A stretch of DNA of 64,000 bases from positions 33,499 through 97,498 of the forward strand of contig NZ_KB898373.1 of NCBI RefSeq assembly GCF_000377565.1. The letters run 5' to 3'. A model generated the notes under the pieces. It was not told where the DNA came from and searched no databases. It saw only the letters and a list, made by a program, of their open reading frames with translations. Source of the stretch: Rhizobium sp. 2MFCol3.1. GTDB taxonomy: Bacteria > Pseudomonadota > Alphaproteobacteria > Rhizobiales > Rhizobiaceae. Shown here piece by piece: positions 8,043-16,316 of the stretch. The position numbers and the translations under genes were made by a program. The first letter of the stretch is position 1. Every line of letters starts with the position of its first letter.

Positions 8043-9107
8043 ATGAAACCCTCGATCGCCAAAGCGTCGCCCTGGTGGACGCCCAGTGTGCATGCCGACC
8101 GCCGGCCGTTCCTGATCGGACGCAACCGGATTCAGGCAGCGCTGCGCGGCTATTTCGCTCGCGAGGATTTCATCGAGGTGGACACGGCGACGCTGCAGGT
8201 GTCGCCGGGCAACGAGGCGCATCTGCATGCGTTTGCCACAGAGGCGTTGACCACGGACGGTCATGCCGCACCCTTTTATCTGCACACCTCGCCCGAGTTC
8301 GCCTGCAAGAAGCTGCTTGCCGCCGGGGAACAGCGCATTGCCTGCTTCGCGCATGTCTATCGTAACCGCGAGCGCGGACCGCTGCATCATCCCGAGTTCA
8401 CCATGCTCGAATGGTATCGCACCGGCGAGAGTTACGAGAGCCTGATGATGGACTGCGTGCGCATCATAGCGCTGGCGGCCGAGACGATGCAGACGACGAT
8501 GCTCAGCTACCGTGAGGCGGCCTGCAATCCCTTCGCCGGGCCGGAGCGCCTGAGCGTCGCCGAGGCGTTCCGCCGTCATGCTGATATCGATCTTCTGGCC
8601 TCGGTCAGCGCCGATGGCTCGACCGACCGCGAGCATCTGGCGGCCGAGATGCGGCGCAATGGCATGCGCGTTGCCGAGGACGACCAGTGGGCCGATCTCT
8701 TCAGTCGGGTTTTGGTCGAGAAGGTCGAGCCGCATCTTGGCATGGGGCGCGTGACGATCCTTGACGAATATCCGGTCTGCGAAGCAGCGCTCGCGCGGCC
8801 GTCGGCCGCCGACCCCCGTGTGGCCGAGCGCTTCGAGGTTTATGCCTGCGGCGTCGAGCTGGCGAACGGGTTCGGCGAGCTGACCGATCCCGTCGAGCAG
8901 CGCCGTCGCTTCGAGATCGAGATGGCAGAGAAGAAGCGGATTTACGGCGAGACCTATCCGATCGACGACGACCTGCTCAACGCGTTGGCAATCATGCCTG
9001 ACGCCAGCGGCATCGCGCTCGGCTTCGACCGGCTGGTGATGTTGGCAACGGGCGCGCGGCGGATCGATCAGGTGCTGTGGGCGCCGGTTGCGGAGTACGG
9101 GCAGTGA
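8043..9107 (+). CDS. epmA: EF-P lysine aminoacylase (lysyl-tRNA synthetase paralogue) EpmA
   Basis: EpmA (GenX/PoxA/YjeA) activates beta-lysine with ATP and ligates it to Lys34 of EF-P. It is a class II lysyl-tRNA synthetase catalytic core without the anticodon-binding domain. Motif 2 is visible as CFAHVYRNRERGPLHHPEFTMLEWY, and motif 3 as GIALGFDRLVML near the C-terminus. ATG at 8043 has AGGA 9 nt upstream; a TTG at 8010 would add 11 residues. The stop codon overlaps the GTG start of epmB (GTGA), indicating translational coupling. Confidence 0.95.
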   Translation: MKPSIAKASPWWTPSVHADRRPFLIGRNRIQAALRGYFAREDFIEVDTATLQVSPGNEAHLHAFATEALTTDGHAAPFYLHTSPEFACKKLLAAGEQRIACFAHVYRNRERGPLHHPEFTMLEWYRTGESYESLMMDCVRIIALAAETMQTTMLSYREAACNPFAGPERLSVAEAFRRHADIDLLASVSADGSTDREHLAAEMRRNGMRVAEDDQWADLFSRVLVEKVEPHLGMGRVTILDEYPVCEAALARPSAADPRVAERFEVYACGVELANGFGELTDPVEQRRRFEIEMAEKKRIYGETYPIDDDLLNALAIMPDASGIALGFDRLVMLATGARRIDQVLWAPVAEYGQ

Positions 9108-10159
9108 CGATCACCCGGCCGATCAAGACGGTGGACGAGCTCGCCAATGCCGGGCTCATCGCCGATCGCGACCGCGAGGCGCTGGACGAGGTCGCAGCGC
9201 GTTATGCGATCGCGGTCACGCCTGATATGGCGCGGCTGATCGACCATGACGATGCCAATGATCCGATCGCGCGCCAGTTCGTGCCCGATGCCGCCGAGCT
9301 CGTGATGACGCCGGAAGAGCGGGCCGATCCGATCGGCGATCACGCGCATAGCCCGGTCGAAGGCATCGTTCACCGCTACCCCGATCGCGTGCTTCTGAAG
9401 GCGGTGCATGTCTGTCCCGTCTACTGCCGCTTCTGTTTCCGCCGCGAAATGGTGGGGCCGCAGGGGCTGGGGACGCTCGATCCGGCCGCGATGACGGCGG
9501 CCTTCGATTATATCCGGGGCCATGACGCGATCTGGGAGGTCATCCTCACCGGCGGCGATCCGCTGGTGCTGTCGCCGCGCCGGCTGCGGGATATCCTCGA
9601 ACAGCTCAAAGATATCGATCACGTCAAGATCGTCCGCTTTCATAGCCGCGTGCCTGTCGTCGACCCTGACAGGATCGACGCGGCGTTGATCGAGGCGCTG
9701 AAGGCGAGCGGCAAGACCACCTATGTCGCGCTGCATGCCAACCACCCGCGCGAGCTCACGACCGAGGCGCGCGCCGCCTGCGCCCGGCTGATCGATGCCG
9801 GCATCGTCATGGTCAGCCAGTCGGTGCTGCTCAAGGGCGTCAATGATGATCCCGATGTCCTGGCGGAGCTGATGAAGGCCTTCGTCGAGACGCGGGTGAA
9901 GCCCTATTATCTGCATCACCCCGATCTGGCGCCCGGCACCAGCCATTTCCGGCTCTCGGTGGAAGAGGGACAGGCGATCGTCGCTTCATTGCGCGGTCGC
10001 ATCTCTGGATTGTGCCAGCCGACCTATATTCTGGATATTCCCGGTGGATACGGCAAAGCCGATATCGGCCAAAACTCGATCCGCAGAAACGCGGAGGGTT
10101 GCTATTCGGTTTCCGACTACAACGGACAAGAGCATATCTACCCGCCGCGCGGGAGTTAA
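9104..10159 (+). CDS. epmB: EF-P beta-lysine synthase EpmB (lysine 2,3-aminomutase-like radical SAM enzyme)
   Basis: Converts L-alpha-lysine to (R)-beta-lysine, the substrate of EpmA, using a [4Fe-4S]/S-adenosylmethionine radical mechanism with pyridoxal phosphate. The radical SAM motif CPVYCRFCF is present around residue 105, and ILTGGDPL, HSRVPVVDP and YLHHPDLAPGTSHFR follow the KamA family pattern. The GTG at 9104 overlaps the epmA stop; a further upstream ATG at 9077 would overlap epmA by 31 nt and is less likely. I see no epmC-like hydroxylase gene nearby. Confidence 0.93.
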   Translation: MTITRPIKTVDELANAGLIADRDREALDEVAARYAIAVTPDMARLIDHDDANDPIARQFVPDAAELVMTPEERADPIGDHAHSPVEGIVHRYPDRVLLKAVHVCPVYCRFCFRREMVGPQGLGTLDPAAMTAAFDYIRGHDAIWEVILTGGDPLVLSPRRLRDILEQLKDIDHVKIVRFHSRVPVVDPDRIDAALIEALKASGKTTYVALHANHPRELTTEARAACARLIDAGIVMVSQSVLLKGVNDDPDVLAELMKAFVETRVKPYYLHHPDLAPGTSHFRLSVEEGQAIVASLRGRISGLCQPTYILDIPGGYGKADIGQNSIRRNAEGCYSVSDYNGQEHIYPPRGS

Positions 10160-10417
10160 CTGTTCCGTTCTTCGTTTCATTTCAGCACTTGCGATCATCC
10201 TTGCATGGGCAAAGCGTTGTTTAAGCTTTTCCCGCAAAGCAATGATCCGATTTGCTTTATCTCTACTGATGAGCCGAAGACGCTAAATTCTTAGCTTTTC
10301 ATCATGGCCAGATTTAACCACATGCCTTAGCGGAATATTGGGTTTTCCTCCTTAAAAGCACCTCCATGACAGGGCGATGAGCGCCCGCTCTGGTTATGAC
10401 AGCTTGGAGATGTGAGG
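10160..10417. other. Upstream region of the carrier-protein operon
   Basis: About 260 nt with no gene. It is A/T-richer than the flanks. A short hairpin GGGCG-ATGA-CGCCC type element lies near 10374-10388, just before the carrier-protein gene. It presumably holds the promoter of the 10.4-16.2 kb operon; no regulator site could be named. Confidence 0.45.
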
Positions 10418-10669
10418 ATGAATACGACGATCCGCGAACTGCTTGCGAAATTCGGCAAGCTGCCTGTGGCCATCGACACCGTGGCCGACGATGCCGATTT
10501 GTACGCGGCGGGGCTCACCTCCTTCGCTTCGGTTCAGCTCATGCTCGGCATCGAGGACGCCTTCGATATCGAGTTCCCGGACAATCTCCTCAATCGCAAG
10601 TCCTTCGCCAGCATCTCGGCCATCGCCCGGACCGTTGATCTGATCAAGGATAGCCGGAAGGTCGCCTGA
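10418..10669 (+). CDS. Aminoacyl carrier protein (acyl/peptidyl carrier protein fold)
   Basis: Small acidic four-helix carrier protein of 83 residues. The 4'-phosphopantetheine site is AAGLTSFASVQLM, with Ser35 as the attachment residue, so the usual DSL motif is GLTS here. Helix III resembles FDIEFPDNLLNR of other ACPs. ATG at 10418 has GGAG 8 nt upstream; a GTG at 10412 would add two residues. It shares one base with the next gene (TGATG) and lies two genes before the amino acid:[carrier protein] ligase. This matches the Agrobacterium arrangement in which an aminoacyl-tRNA-synthetase homologue loads a dedicated carrier protein with an amino acid rather than a fatty acid. No own phosphopantetheinyl transferase is present nearby. 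Confidence 0.87.
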   Translation: MNTTIRELLAKFGKLPVAIDTVADDADLYAAGLTSFASVQLMLGIEDAFDIEFPDNLLNRKSFASISAIARTVDLIKDSRKVA

Positions 10670-11850
10670 TGAACTTCCCGGTCAAAATCACGGAAGACAG
10701 TTATGCAGCAAGGGCTGCCCGCGTTGCCGCTATCGCGGCGAAATTCGCGGACGCCGTCGATTTTGAAGGCCGGTTTCCTCAGGAAGCCGTGGATGCGATG
10801 AAGGCGGAGCGCCTGCTTAGCATCCAGATTCCACGCAGCCTCGGCGGCGAAAGCGCAACGACGACCGAGATCGCCGAGCTTTGCTCTATGCTTGGCCAGG
10901 CCTGCGCCGCCAGCGCCATGGTTTTCGCCATGCACCATATCAAGCTCTCAAGCCTCGTCGAGCATGGGGCGGAGAGCGCGTGGCACGCCGACTTCATGCG
11001 CCGCATCGCTGCCGAACAGCTATTGATCGGGTCGGCAACGACCGAAGGCGGCATCGGCGGCAATCTGCGCAACAGCATTTGCGCCATTCATGTCGAGGGC
11101 GGTGTTTGCCGTCTCGAAAAGGATGCGACGGTCATTTCTTACGGCGCCCACGCCGATGCGATCCTGATTACCTCGCGCGCTCATGCGGATGCCGCGCCTT
11201 CCGATCAGGTTCTGACGGCGTTTCTGAAGGATCAGTATACGCTCGAAAAGACGCATGCCTGGAACACGCTTGGCATGCGTGGCACCTGCTCCGACGGCTT
11301 CCTGTTCAAGGGTGAAGCGCCGGCGAGCCAGATCCTGCCGAAGCCTTTCGCCGAGATCGCCGCGCAGTCGATGCTGGCGTCCTCGCACCTGCTCTGGAGC
11401 GGTGTGTGGTACGGCATCGCCATCGATGCATTCTCGCGCGCGCAGGCCTTCGTGCGCGCCGCCGCTCGCAAGTCGCCGGGCGCGCCGCCTCCGGGCGCGC
11501 TGCGTCTCGCCGAAGTGTCGAACCTGTTGCAGATGGTGAAGTCCAACGTCGTCGCGGGCCTCAAGGCCTACGAAGATGCCAAGGCCGATCCCGACAAGCT
11601 GTCGTCCATGGCCTTCGCCGTGGCGATGAACAACGTCAAGATCGCATCGTCGGAAACGATCCTCGAGATCGTCAACCACGCCATGCTGATCTGCGGCATC
11701 ATGGGCTACAAGAACGGTACGCCCTTCAGCCTCGGCCGCCATCTTCGCGATGCGCATTCCGCTCAATTGATGATTTCCAACGACCGCATCCTTGGCAACA
11801 CGTCGAGCATGCTCCTTGTCCACAAGCAGGACACTAGCCTACTGGGGTGA
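10669..11850 (+). CDS. Acyl-CoA dehydrogenase-like flavoprotein of the carrier-protein cluster
   Basis: A 393-residue acyl-CoA dehydrogenase fold: N-terminal helices, the FAD-contact part ATTEGGIGGNLRN, the beta domain ending WNTLGMRGTCSDGF, and the C-terminal helical domain with HLRDAHSAQLMISNDRILGN. The segment that in medium-chain enzymes carries the catalytic Glu (YEGT) reads MISNDR here. A classical alpha,beta-dehydrogenation is therefore doubtful unless the base lies on another helix. Related folds include flavin monooxygenases (DszC, KijD3 type). Placed between the carrier protein and its ligase, it may oxidise the carrier-bound aminoacyl group or its product; this is inference. Confidence 0.82.
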   Translation: MNFPVKITEDSYAARAARVAAIAAKFADAVDFEGRFPQEAVDAMKAERLLSIQIPRSLGGESATTTEIAELCSMLGQACAASAMVFAMHHIKLSSLVEHGAESAWHADFMRRIAAEQLLIGSATTEGGIGGNLRNSICAIHVEGGVCRLEKDATVISYGAHADAILITSRAHADAAPSDQVLTAFLKDQYTLEKTHAWNTLGMRGTCSDGFLFKGEAPASQILPKPFAEIAAQSMLASSHLLWSGVWYGIAIDAFSRAQAFVRAAARKSPGAPPPGALRLAEVSNLLQMVKSNVVAGLKAYEDAKADPDKLSSMAFAVAMNNVKIASSETILEIVNHAMLICGIMGYKNGTPFSLGRHLRDAHSAQLMISNDRILGNTSSMLLVHKQDTSLLG

Positions 11851-11855
11851 ACGAC

Positions 11856-12764
11856 ATGGATATGCAGACCTCCTTTCTGGACCGGCTCTTTGAATCCGGC
11901 CTTCTGATCGATATGGGCGTCGATGGCCTCTATGGCCGCAGCGGCCAGTTCGAGGACGTGATTGCCGCCTTCGAGCGCCTGATCGATCGCTTCGGCGGCG
12001 AGGACGGCGCGGAAGCGATGCGCTTTCCGCCAGGCATGAACCGCGAGATCTTCGAAAAGAGCGGTTACATGAAGAGCTTCCCGCAGCTGGCCGGTACGGT
12101 GCACAGCTTCTGCGGCAACGAGCTCGACCACATGAACCTGTTGCAGTGCATGGAAGTGGGCGACGACTGGACCAAGGGCCAGGAAGCCACCGAAATCGTG
12201 CTGACGCCGGCCGCCTGCTATCCGCTCTACCCGACGGTCGCCCGCCGCGGCAACCTGCCGAAGGACGGCGCGCTGTTCGACCTGCAGTCCTACTGCTTCC
12301 GCCATGAGCCGTCGCGCGATCCGGCCCGCCAGCAGCTGTTCCGCATGCGCGAATATGTCTGCATGGGCACCGAGCTGCACGTCACTGATTTCCGCCAGAA
12401 GTGGATGGATCGCGGCCTTGAGATGATGAAGCTCGTCGGTCTCGACGTCACCATCGACGTCGCCAACGATCCGTTCTTCGGCCGCGCCGGCAAGATGATG
12501 GTCAACAACCAGCGTGACCAGAACCTGAAGTTCGAGCTTCTGATCCCGATCACCTCGACGGCCAATCCGACGGCCTGCATGAGCTTCAACTTCCATCAGG
12601 ATTCCTTCGGCCAGAAGTGGGGCCTGAACCTCGAGGACGGCAGCGTCGCGTTTACCGCCTGCGTCGGCTTCGGTCTGGAACGCATCGCGCTGGCGCTGTT
12701 CCATCACCATGGCCTCGACGTCAAGCTGTGGCCGGCCTCCGTGCGTCAGGCGCTCTGGGGCTAA
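11856..12764 (+). CDS. Amino acid:[carrier protein] ligase (class II aminoacyl-tRNA synthetase paralogue)
   Basis: Catalytic-core-only homologue of atypical seryl-tRNA synthetases. Such enzymes activate an amino acid with ATP and transfer it to the phosphopantetheine of a carrier protein instead of tRNA. Motif 2 is FRHEPSRDPARQQLFRMREYV and motif 3 is VGFGLERIALALF. The three expected zinc ligands are visible as Cys121, Glu166 and Cys269 (numbered from the ATG at 11856). There is no tRNA-binding domain. The start could also be the GTG at 11847, which overlaps the upstream stop; GGGG 8 nt before the ATG favours 11856. The family, described in Bradyrhizobium and Agrobacterium, prefers small amino acids as I recall; the substrate here is unknown. 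Confidence 0.92.
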   Translation: MDMQTSFLDRLFESGLLIDMGVDGLYGRSGQFEDVIAAFERLIDRFGGEDGAEAMRFPPGMNREIFEKSGYMKSFPQLAGTVHSFCGNELDHMNLLQCMEVGDDWTKGQEATEIVLTPAACYPLYPTVARRGNLPKDGALFDLQSYCFRHEPSRDPARQQLFRMREYVCMGTELHVTDFRQKWMDRGLEMMKLVGLDVTIDVANDPFFGRAGKMMVNNQRDQNLKFELLIPITSTANPTACMSFNFHQDSFGQKWGLNLEDGSVAFTACVGFGLERIALALFHHHGLDVKLWPASVRQALWG

Positions 12765-12772
12765 GGGGAACG

Positions 12773-13735
12773 ATGGCATCCGTCTTCCCGGGGATCAGCC
12801 CGGACAGCTATTCCCCACATGCGCTGCATTCCATGGAGCGCATGTGGCCGGAGACCAATTGCTATATCGACCTCTGGATCGAAGTGCTGAACACGCTTGG
12901 GCTCGCGCCTCAGGCGATGCTCGGCTTCACGCTCGGCCAGGATTTCGAGGGCGACCAGTTCACCTTCTTCAAGGTGCCGCTCGAGGATCTGGAAGCGCTC
13001 TACGGTATCAGGGTCACCGAGCTTGCGATCTTCGACAAGGTCGAGCGGCACGTCACGACGCAGATTGCGCGCGGGCGTCTTTGCCTGATCGAGATGGATA
13101 GCTTCTACATGCCCGACACGCAGGGCACCGCCTACCGGCAGGAGCACGGCAAGACGACGGTTGCTATCAACCGGCTGGATGTCGCGAATAAGCGGGTCGA
13201 CTACTTCCATAATGGTGGCTTCTTTTCGCTCGAAGGTGAGGATTTCGACGGGCTGTTTCAGCTCAATCTTCGCGACGAGGATCCGCAGTTCCTGCCCTAC
13301 ACCGAGTTCGCCAAGTTCCCCGACGTGCCTGTCGATCCGCAGGCAACGCGTGGCGTTTCGCGCGCGCTGCTGTCCTCGCATTTCGCCCGCCGCCCGCGTG
13401 AAAACCCGATCCGAGCTTTCGCTGGCGTGTTTCCAGAGCAGGTCGAGGCAGTGGCCGAGCGACCCTTCGGCTTCTTCCACAAATACGCCTTCAACACGCT
13501 GCGCCAGTTCGGCGCCAATTTCGAGCTCATGGCCGATCATCTGGTCTGGCATTCGGAGGCCGAATTCGGCGAGGCCGCCGAGCATGCGCGCAAGCTGTCG
13601 GAGGCTGCGAAATCCGTGCAGTTCCAGCTGGCGCGCGCCGTGACGCGCAAGAAGTTCGAGCCGCTTGCGACCGCGCTTGATCCGGCGGCCGATGCGTGGG
13701 ATTCGATGATGGCTTCGCTCAAGAAACGTCTTTGA
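12773..13735 (+). CDS. DUF1839 protein, candidate carrier-protein-dependent aminoacyltransferase
   Basis: A 320-residue cytoplasmic protein of the DUF1839 family, which accompanies amino acid:[carrier protein] ligases. ATG at 12773 follows AAGGGGA and begins 8 nt after the ligase stop. By eye the N-terminal half has the layout of the BtrH N-terminal family: TNCYIDLWIEVL with Cys30 at a helix start, a GLG-like segment (GFTLGQDFEGDQF), then RLCLIEMDSFYMPDT with Asp109 and EHGKTTVAI with His125. BtrH moves an acyl group from the carrier protein BtrI onto an aminoglycoside, so a transfer role fits the operon. This relation is my inference and needs a structure-level test; the family name itself is fairly secure. 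Confidence 0.75.
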   Translation: MASVFPGISPDSYSPHALHSMERMWPETNCYIDLWIEVLNTLGLAPQAMLGFTLGQDFEGDQFTFFKVPLEDLEALYGIRVTELAIFDKVERHVTTQIARGRLCLIEMDSFYMPDTQGTAYRQEHGKTTVAINRLDVANKRVDYFHNGGFFSLEGEDFDGLFQLNLRDEDPQFLPYTEFAKFPDVPVDPQATRGVSRALLSSHFARRPRENPIRAFAGVFPEQVEAVAERPFGFFHKYAFNTLRQFGANFELMADHLVWHSEAEFGEAAEHARKLSEAAKSVQFQLARAVTRKKFEPLATALDPAADAWDSMMASLKKRL

Positions 13736-13751
13736 AGCCGGAGGCCTGATC

Positions 13752-16226
13752 ATGCGTGGGAGACTGGCGAGCATCGCGGCGGAGGAGATTGCGCTCAGCG
13801 AGGGATGGAACCTGGTTCTGACGGAACCCGGCGTCTGCGCCAATCCGCACGACCTGCCGCTTTCCGCCCAGTTCATCCCCGCCGAGGTGCCGGGCACTGT
13901 CGCTGCCGCGCTGGAGAGAGCGGGCTTGTTCGATCGCGAAAATCCCGTGCCGCTCGACACCAGGGACGCCTGGTATGTCTGCCGCCTGTTTGACGCCGCG
14001 CCGGGTGACGCTATCCTGCGCTTCGAGGGGCTGGCGACGCTTTGCCATGTGTTCATGAACGGTCAGGAGATCCTCTCGTCCGAGAGCATGTTCACCATGC
14101 ATGAGGTGCCGGTGACGCTGTCCGGCGGCGACGAACTGGCGCTTTGCTTCCGCGCGCTTGCGCCCCGCATCGCCGAAAGCGGTCCGCGCGCTCGCTGGCG
14201 GCCGCAGATGATCACGCCGCAGGGCTTGAAGAACGTCCGCACCACGCTGCTCGGCCGCATGCCCGGCTGGTGCCCTGAGATCCACGCCGCCGGCCCTTGG
14301 CGGCCGGTCACTCTGGTGCGCCGCGACGTCGTTTCGCTGGATGATGTCAGCGTGCGGGCGGTGCTGGAGCCGGATGGTTCGGGCAAGCTCAGCGTGTCGG
14401 TCCGCACCGACGCAGAGGCGCCCGAATTGTCGCTGCGCTGCGGCGGCATCGAGCAGGCGTTCGAAAAGGTGGGCGAGCGGCATTATTCGGCCATTCTGAG
14501 GCTGAAGGACGTGGAGCCCTGGTGGCCACACACGCACGGAACGCCGCGTCTCTATGACTACGCCGTCGTCATCGATGGTGCCGAACATCCACTGGGCAAG
14601 ACCGGCTTCCGGAGCGTTGCGGCCGATCGCGGCACTGACGGCAGCGATTTCGCGCTTCTCATCAACGGCGAGCGGGTGTTCTGCCGCGGTGCGGTCTGGA
14701 CCACGGCCGATATCGTGAAGCTTCCCGGTGCGCGGGCGGATTATGAGCCGTTCCTGCGGCTGGCGGCCGAGGCCGGCATGAACATGATCCGCATCGGCGG
14801 CACAATGGCTTATGAGACGCCCGAATTCTTCCGGCTTTGCGACGAGCTCGGGCTGATGGTCTGGCAGGACTTCATGTTCGCCAATTTCGACTATCCGAAG
14901 AACGACAAGGCCTTTACCGCGCATGTGCATGCCGAGGTCGAGGAGTTCCTGCACGGCGTGCAGGGTTCGCCGTCGCTTACGGTGCTCTGCGGCGGCAGCG
15001 AGATCTATCAGCAGGCGGCGATGCTCGGCCTGCCGCCGGAATTCTGGTCCGGCCCGATCATCGACGAGATCATTCCGGCGATCGCGGCGCGGCTCTGCCC
15101 CGAAATCCCGTACGTTCCCAATTCGCCCTCCGGCGGCGACATGGCGTTTTCGCCGAATGCCGGCGTGACGCATTATTACGGTGTAGGCGCCTATATGCGG
15201 CCGCTCGACGATGCGCGCCGCGCCAATGTGCGCTTCGCGGCCGAGAGCCTCGCCTTTGCCAACGTGCCGCAGCAGAAGACGCTGCAGCGCCATCTTGACG
15301 TTCCGCCGGTGCACAGCCCGCTATGGAAATCCCGCGTACCAAGGGATCGCGGCGCCTCCTGGGATTTCGAGGATGTGCGCGATTTCTATCTCGGCGCACT
15401 CTACGACGTCGATCCGGCGCGCCTGCGCCGCGAAAACCGCGATCTCTATCTCGACCTGTCGCGCGCCGTCACCGGCGAGGTGGCGGAGGAGACCTTCGCG
15501 GAATGGCGGCGCAAGGGGTCGAGCTGCAATGGCGCGCTGGTCTGGACGCTGCAGGACTTGTTGCCCGGCGCCGGCTGGGGTGTGATCGATTCAACCGGCG
15601 CACCGAAGCCGATCTGGTACGCGCTGCGCCGCGCCTTCCGGCCGGTGCAGGTCTTGATGACCGACGAGGGGACCAATGGCCTCGACGTGCATGTCATCAA
15701 CGAGACCGAACACAGCCTGCAACTGGATCTCGAGGTCATCTGCTTCAGAAACGGCCGGCAGAATGTGGCAAGCGGCGGACGCATCCTGACGCTTGCGCCA
15801 CGCAGCGCCGAGACGTTTGCCGCGACCGATCTCTTCGGCGCCTTCTTCGACACCACCTACGCGTTCCGCTTCGGGCCGCCGGCGCATGACGTCACGGTGG
15901 CGCGCCTCAGGCTTCCCGAGGGTGGCGCGGTGGTGGCCGATGCCTTCCATTTCCCGCAGGGGCGCTCGAGGGCCGTGCACGATGCCGAGATCCAGGTGTC
16001 GCTGGTCGAAGACGGCGGCGCGTGGTTTGCGGATCTCGCGACCGACAGGCTGGCACAGTCGGTGCATCTTAGCGTCGATGGTTTCCGGCCCGACGATGAC
16101 TGGTTCCATCTGGCGCCGGGGGCCGCCAAGCGCGTTCTCCTGCGGCCGCTTTCCGGGCGAGGAGCGGATGATCGTCCGACCGGCGAGGTGCTGACGCCAG
16201 GCGGCGCGCGCGCCTTTTCGTTCTAG
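13752..16226 (+). CDS. Glycoside hydrolase family 2, beta-mannosidase-like protein
   Basis: An 824-residue GH2-type protein: N-terminal jelly roll (VPGTVAAALERAGLFDREN ... WYVCRLF), immunoglobulin-like domains, then a TIM barrel with MNMIRIGGTMAYE and GLMVWQDFMFANFDYP, typical of beta-mannosidases. The acid/base motif usually read as GNNE appears as GGSE (Glu417), and the nucleophile region reads FAAES (Glu498), so both glutamates are kept in altered surroundings. No signal peptide is visible, so a cytoplasmic location is likely. GGAGG lies 7 nt before the ATG and 16 nt separate it from the DUF1839 gene. Its presence suggests a sugar-containing substrate or intermediate; transglycosylation is possible. 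Confidence 0.85.
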   Translation: MRGRLASIAAEEIALSEGWNLVLTEPGVCANPHDLPLSAQFIPAEVPGTVAAALERAGLFDRENPVPLDTRDAWYVCRLFDAAPGDAILRFEGLATLCHVFMNGQEILSSESMFTMHEVPVTLSGGDELALCFRALAPRIAESGPRARWRPQMITPQGLKNVRTTLLGRMPGWCPEIHAAGPWRPVTLVRRDVVSLDDVSVRAVLEPDGSGKLSVSVRTDAEAPELSLRCGGIEQAFEKVGERHYSAILRLKDVEPWWPHTHGTPRLYDYAVVIDGAEHPLGKTGFRSVAADRGTDGSDFALLINGERVFCRGAVWTTADIVKLPGARADYEPFLRLAAEAGMNMIRIGGTMAYETPEFFRLCDELGLMVWQDFMFANFDYPKNDKAFTAHVHAEVEEFLHGVQGSPSLTVLCGGSEIYQQAAMLGLPPEFWSGPIIDEIIPAIAARLCPEIPYVPNSPSGGDMAFSPNAGVTHYYGVGAYMRPLDDARRANVRFAAESLAFANVPQQKTLQRHLDVPPVHSPLWKSRVPRDRGASWDFEDVRDFYLGALYDVDPARLRRENRDLYLDLSRAVTGEVAEETFAEWRRKGSSCNGALVWTLQDLLPGAGWGVIDSTGAPKPIWYALRRAFRPVQVLMTDEGTNGLDVHVINETEHSLQLDLEVICFRNGRQNVASGGRILTLAPRSAETFAATDLFGAFFDTTYAFRFGPPAHDVTVARLRLPEGGAVVADAFHFPQGRSRAVHDAEIQVSLVEDGGAWFADLATDRLAQSVHLSVDGFRPDDDWFHLAPGAAKRVLLRPLSGRGADDRPTGEVLTPGGARAFSF

Positions 16227-16316
16227 AGGCGCTCGTCGCAAAAGATGAGGCGCAATCAATTTCGAAAGACTTTCTTATTAAAATAGGCCCTTCGAACGGC
16301 CTAAAGCGGATACGGT
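16227..16316. other. Short spacer with possible promoter of the flippase fusion gene
   Basis: The 90-nt gap contains the A/T-rich run TTTCTTATTAAAATAGG about 40 nt before the next ATG. It could serve as a separate promoter for the flippase-hydrolase gene. No terminator-like hairpin is seen. Confidence 0.35.
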
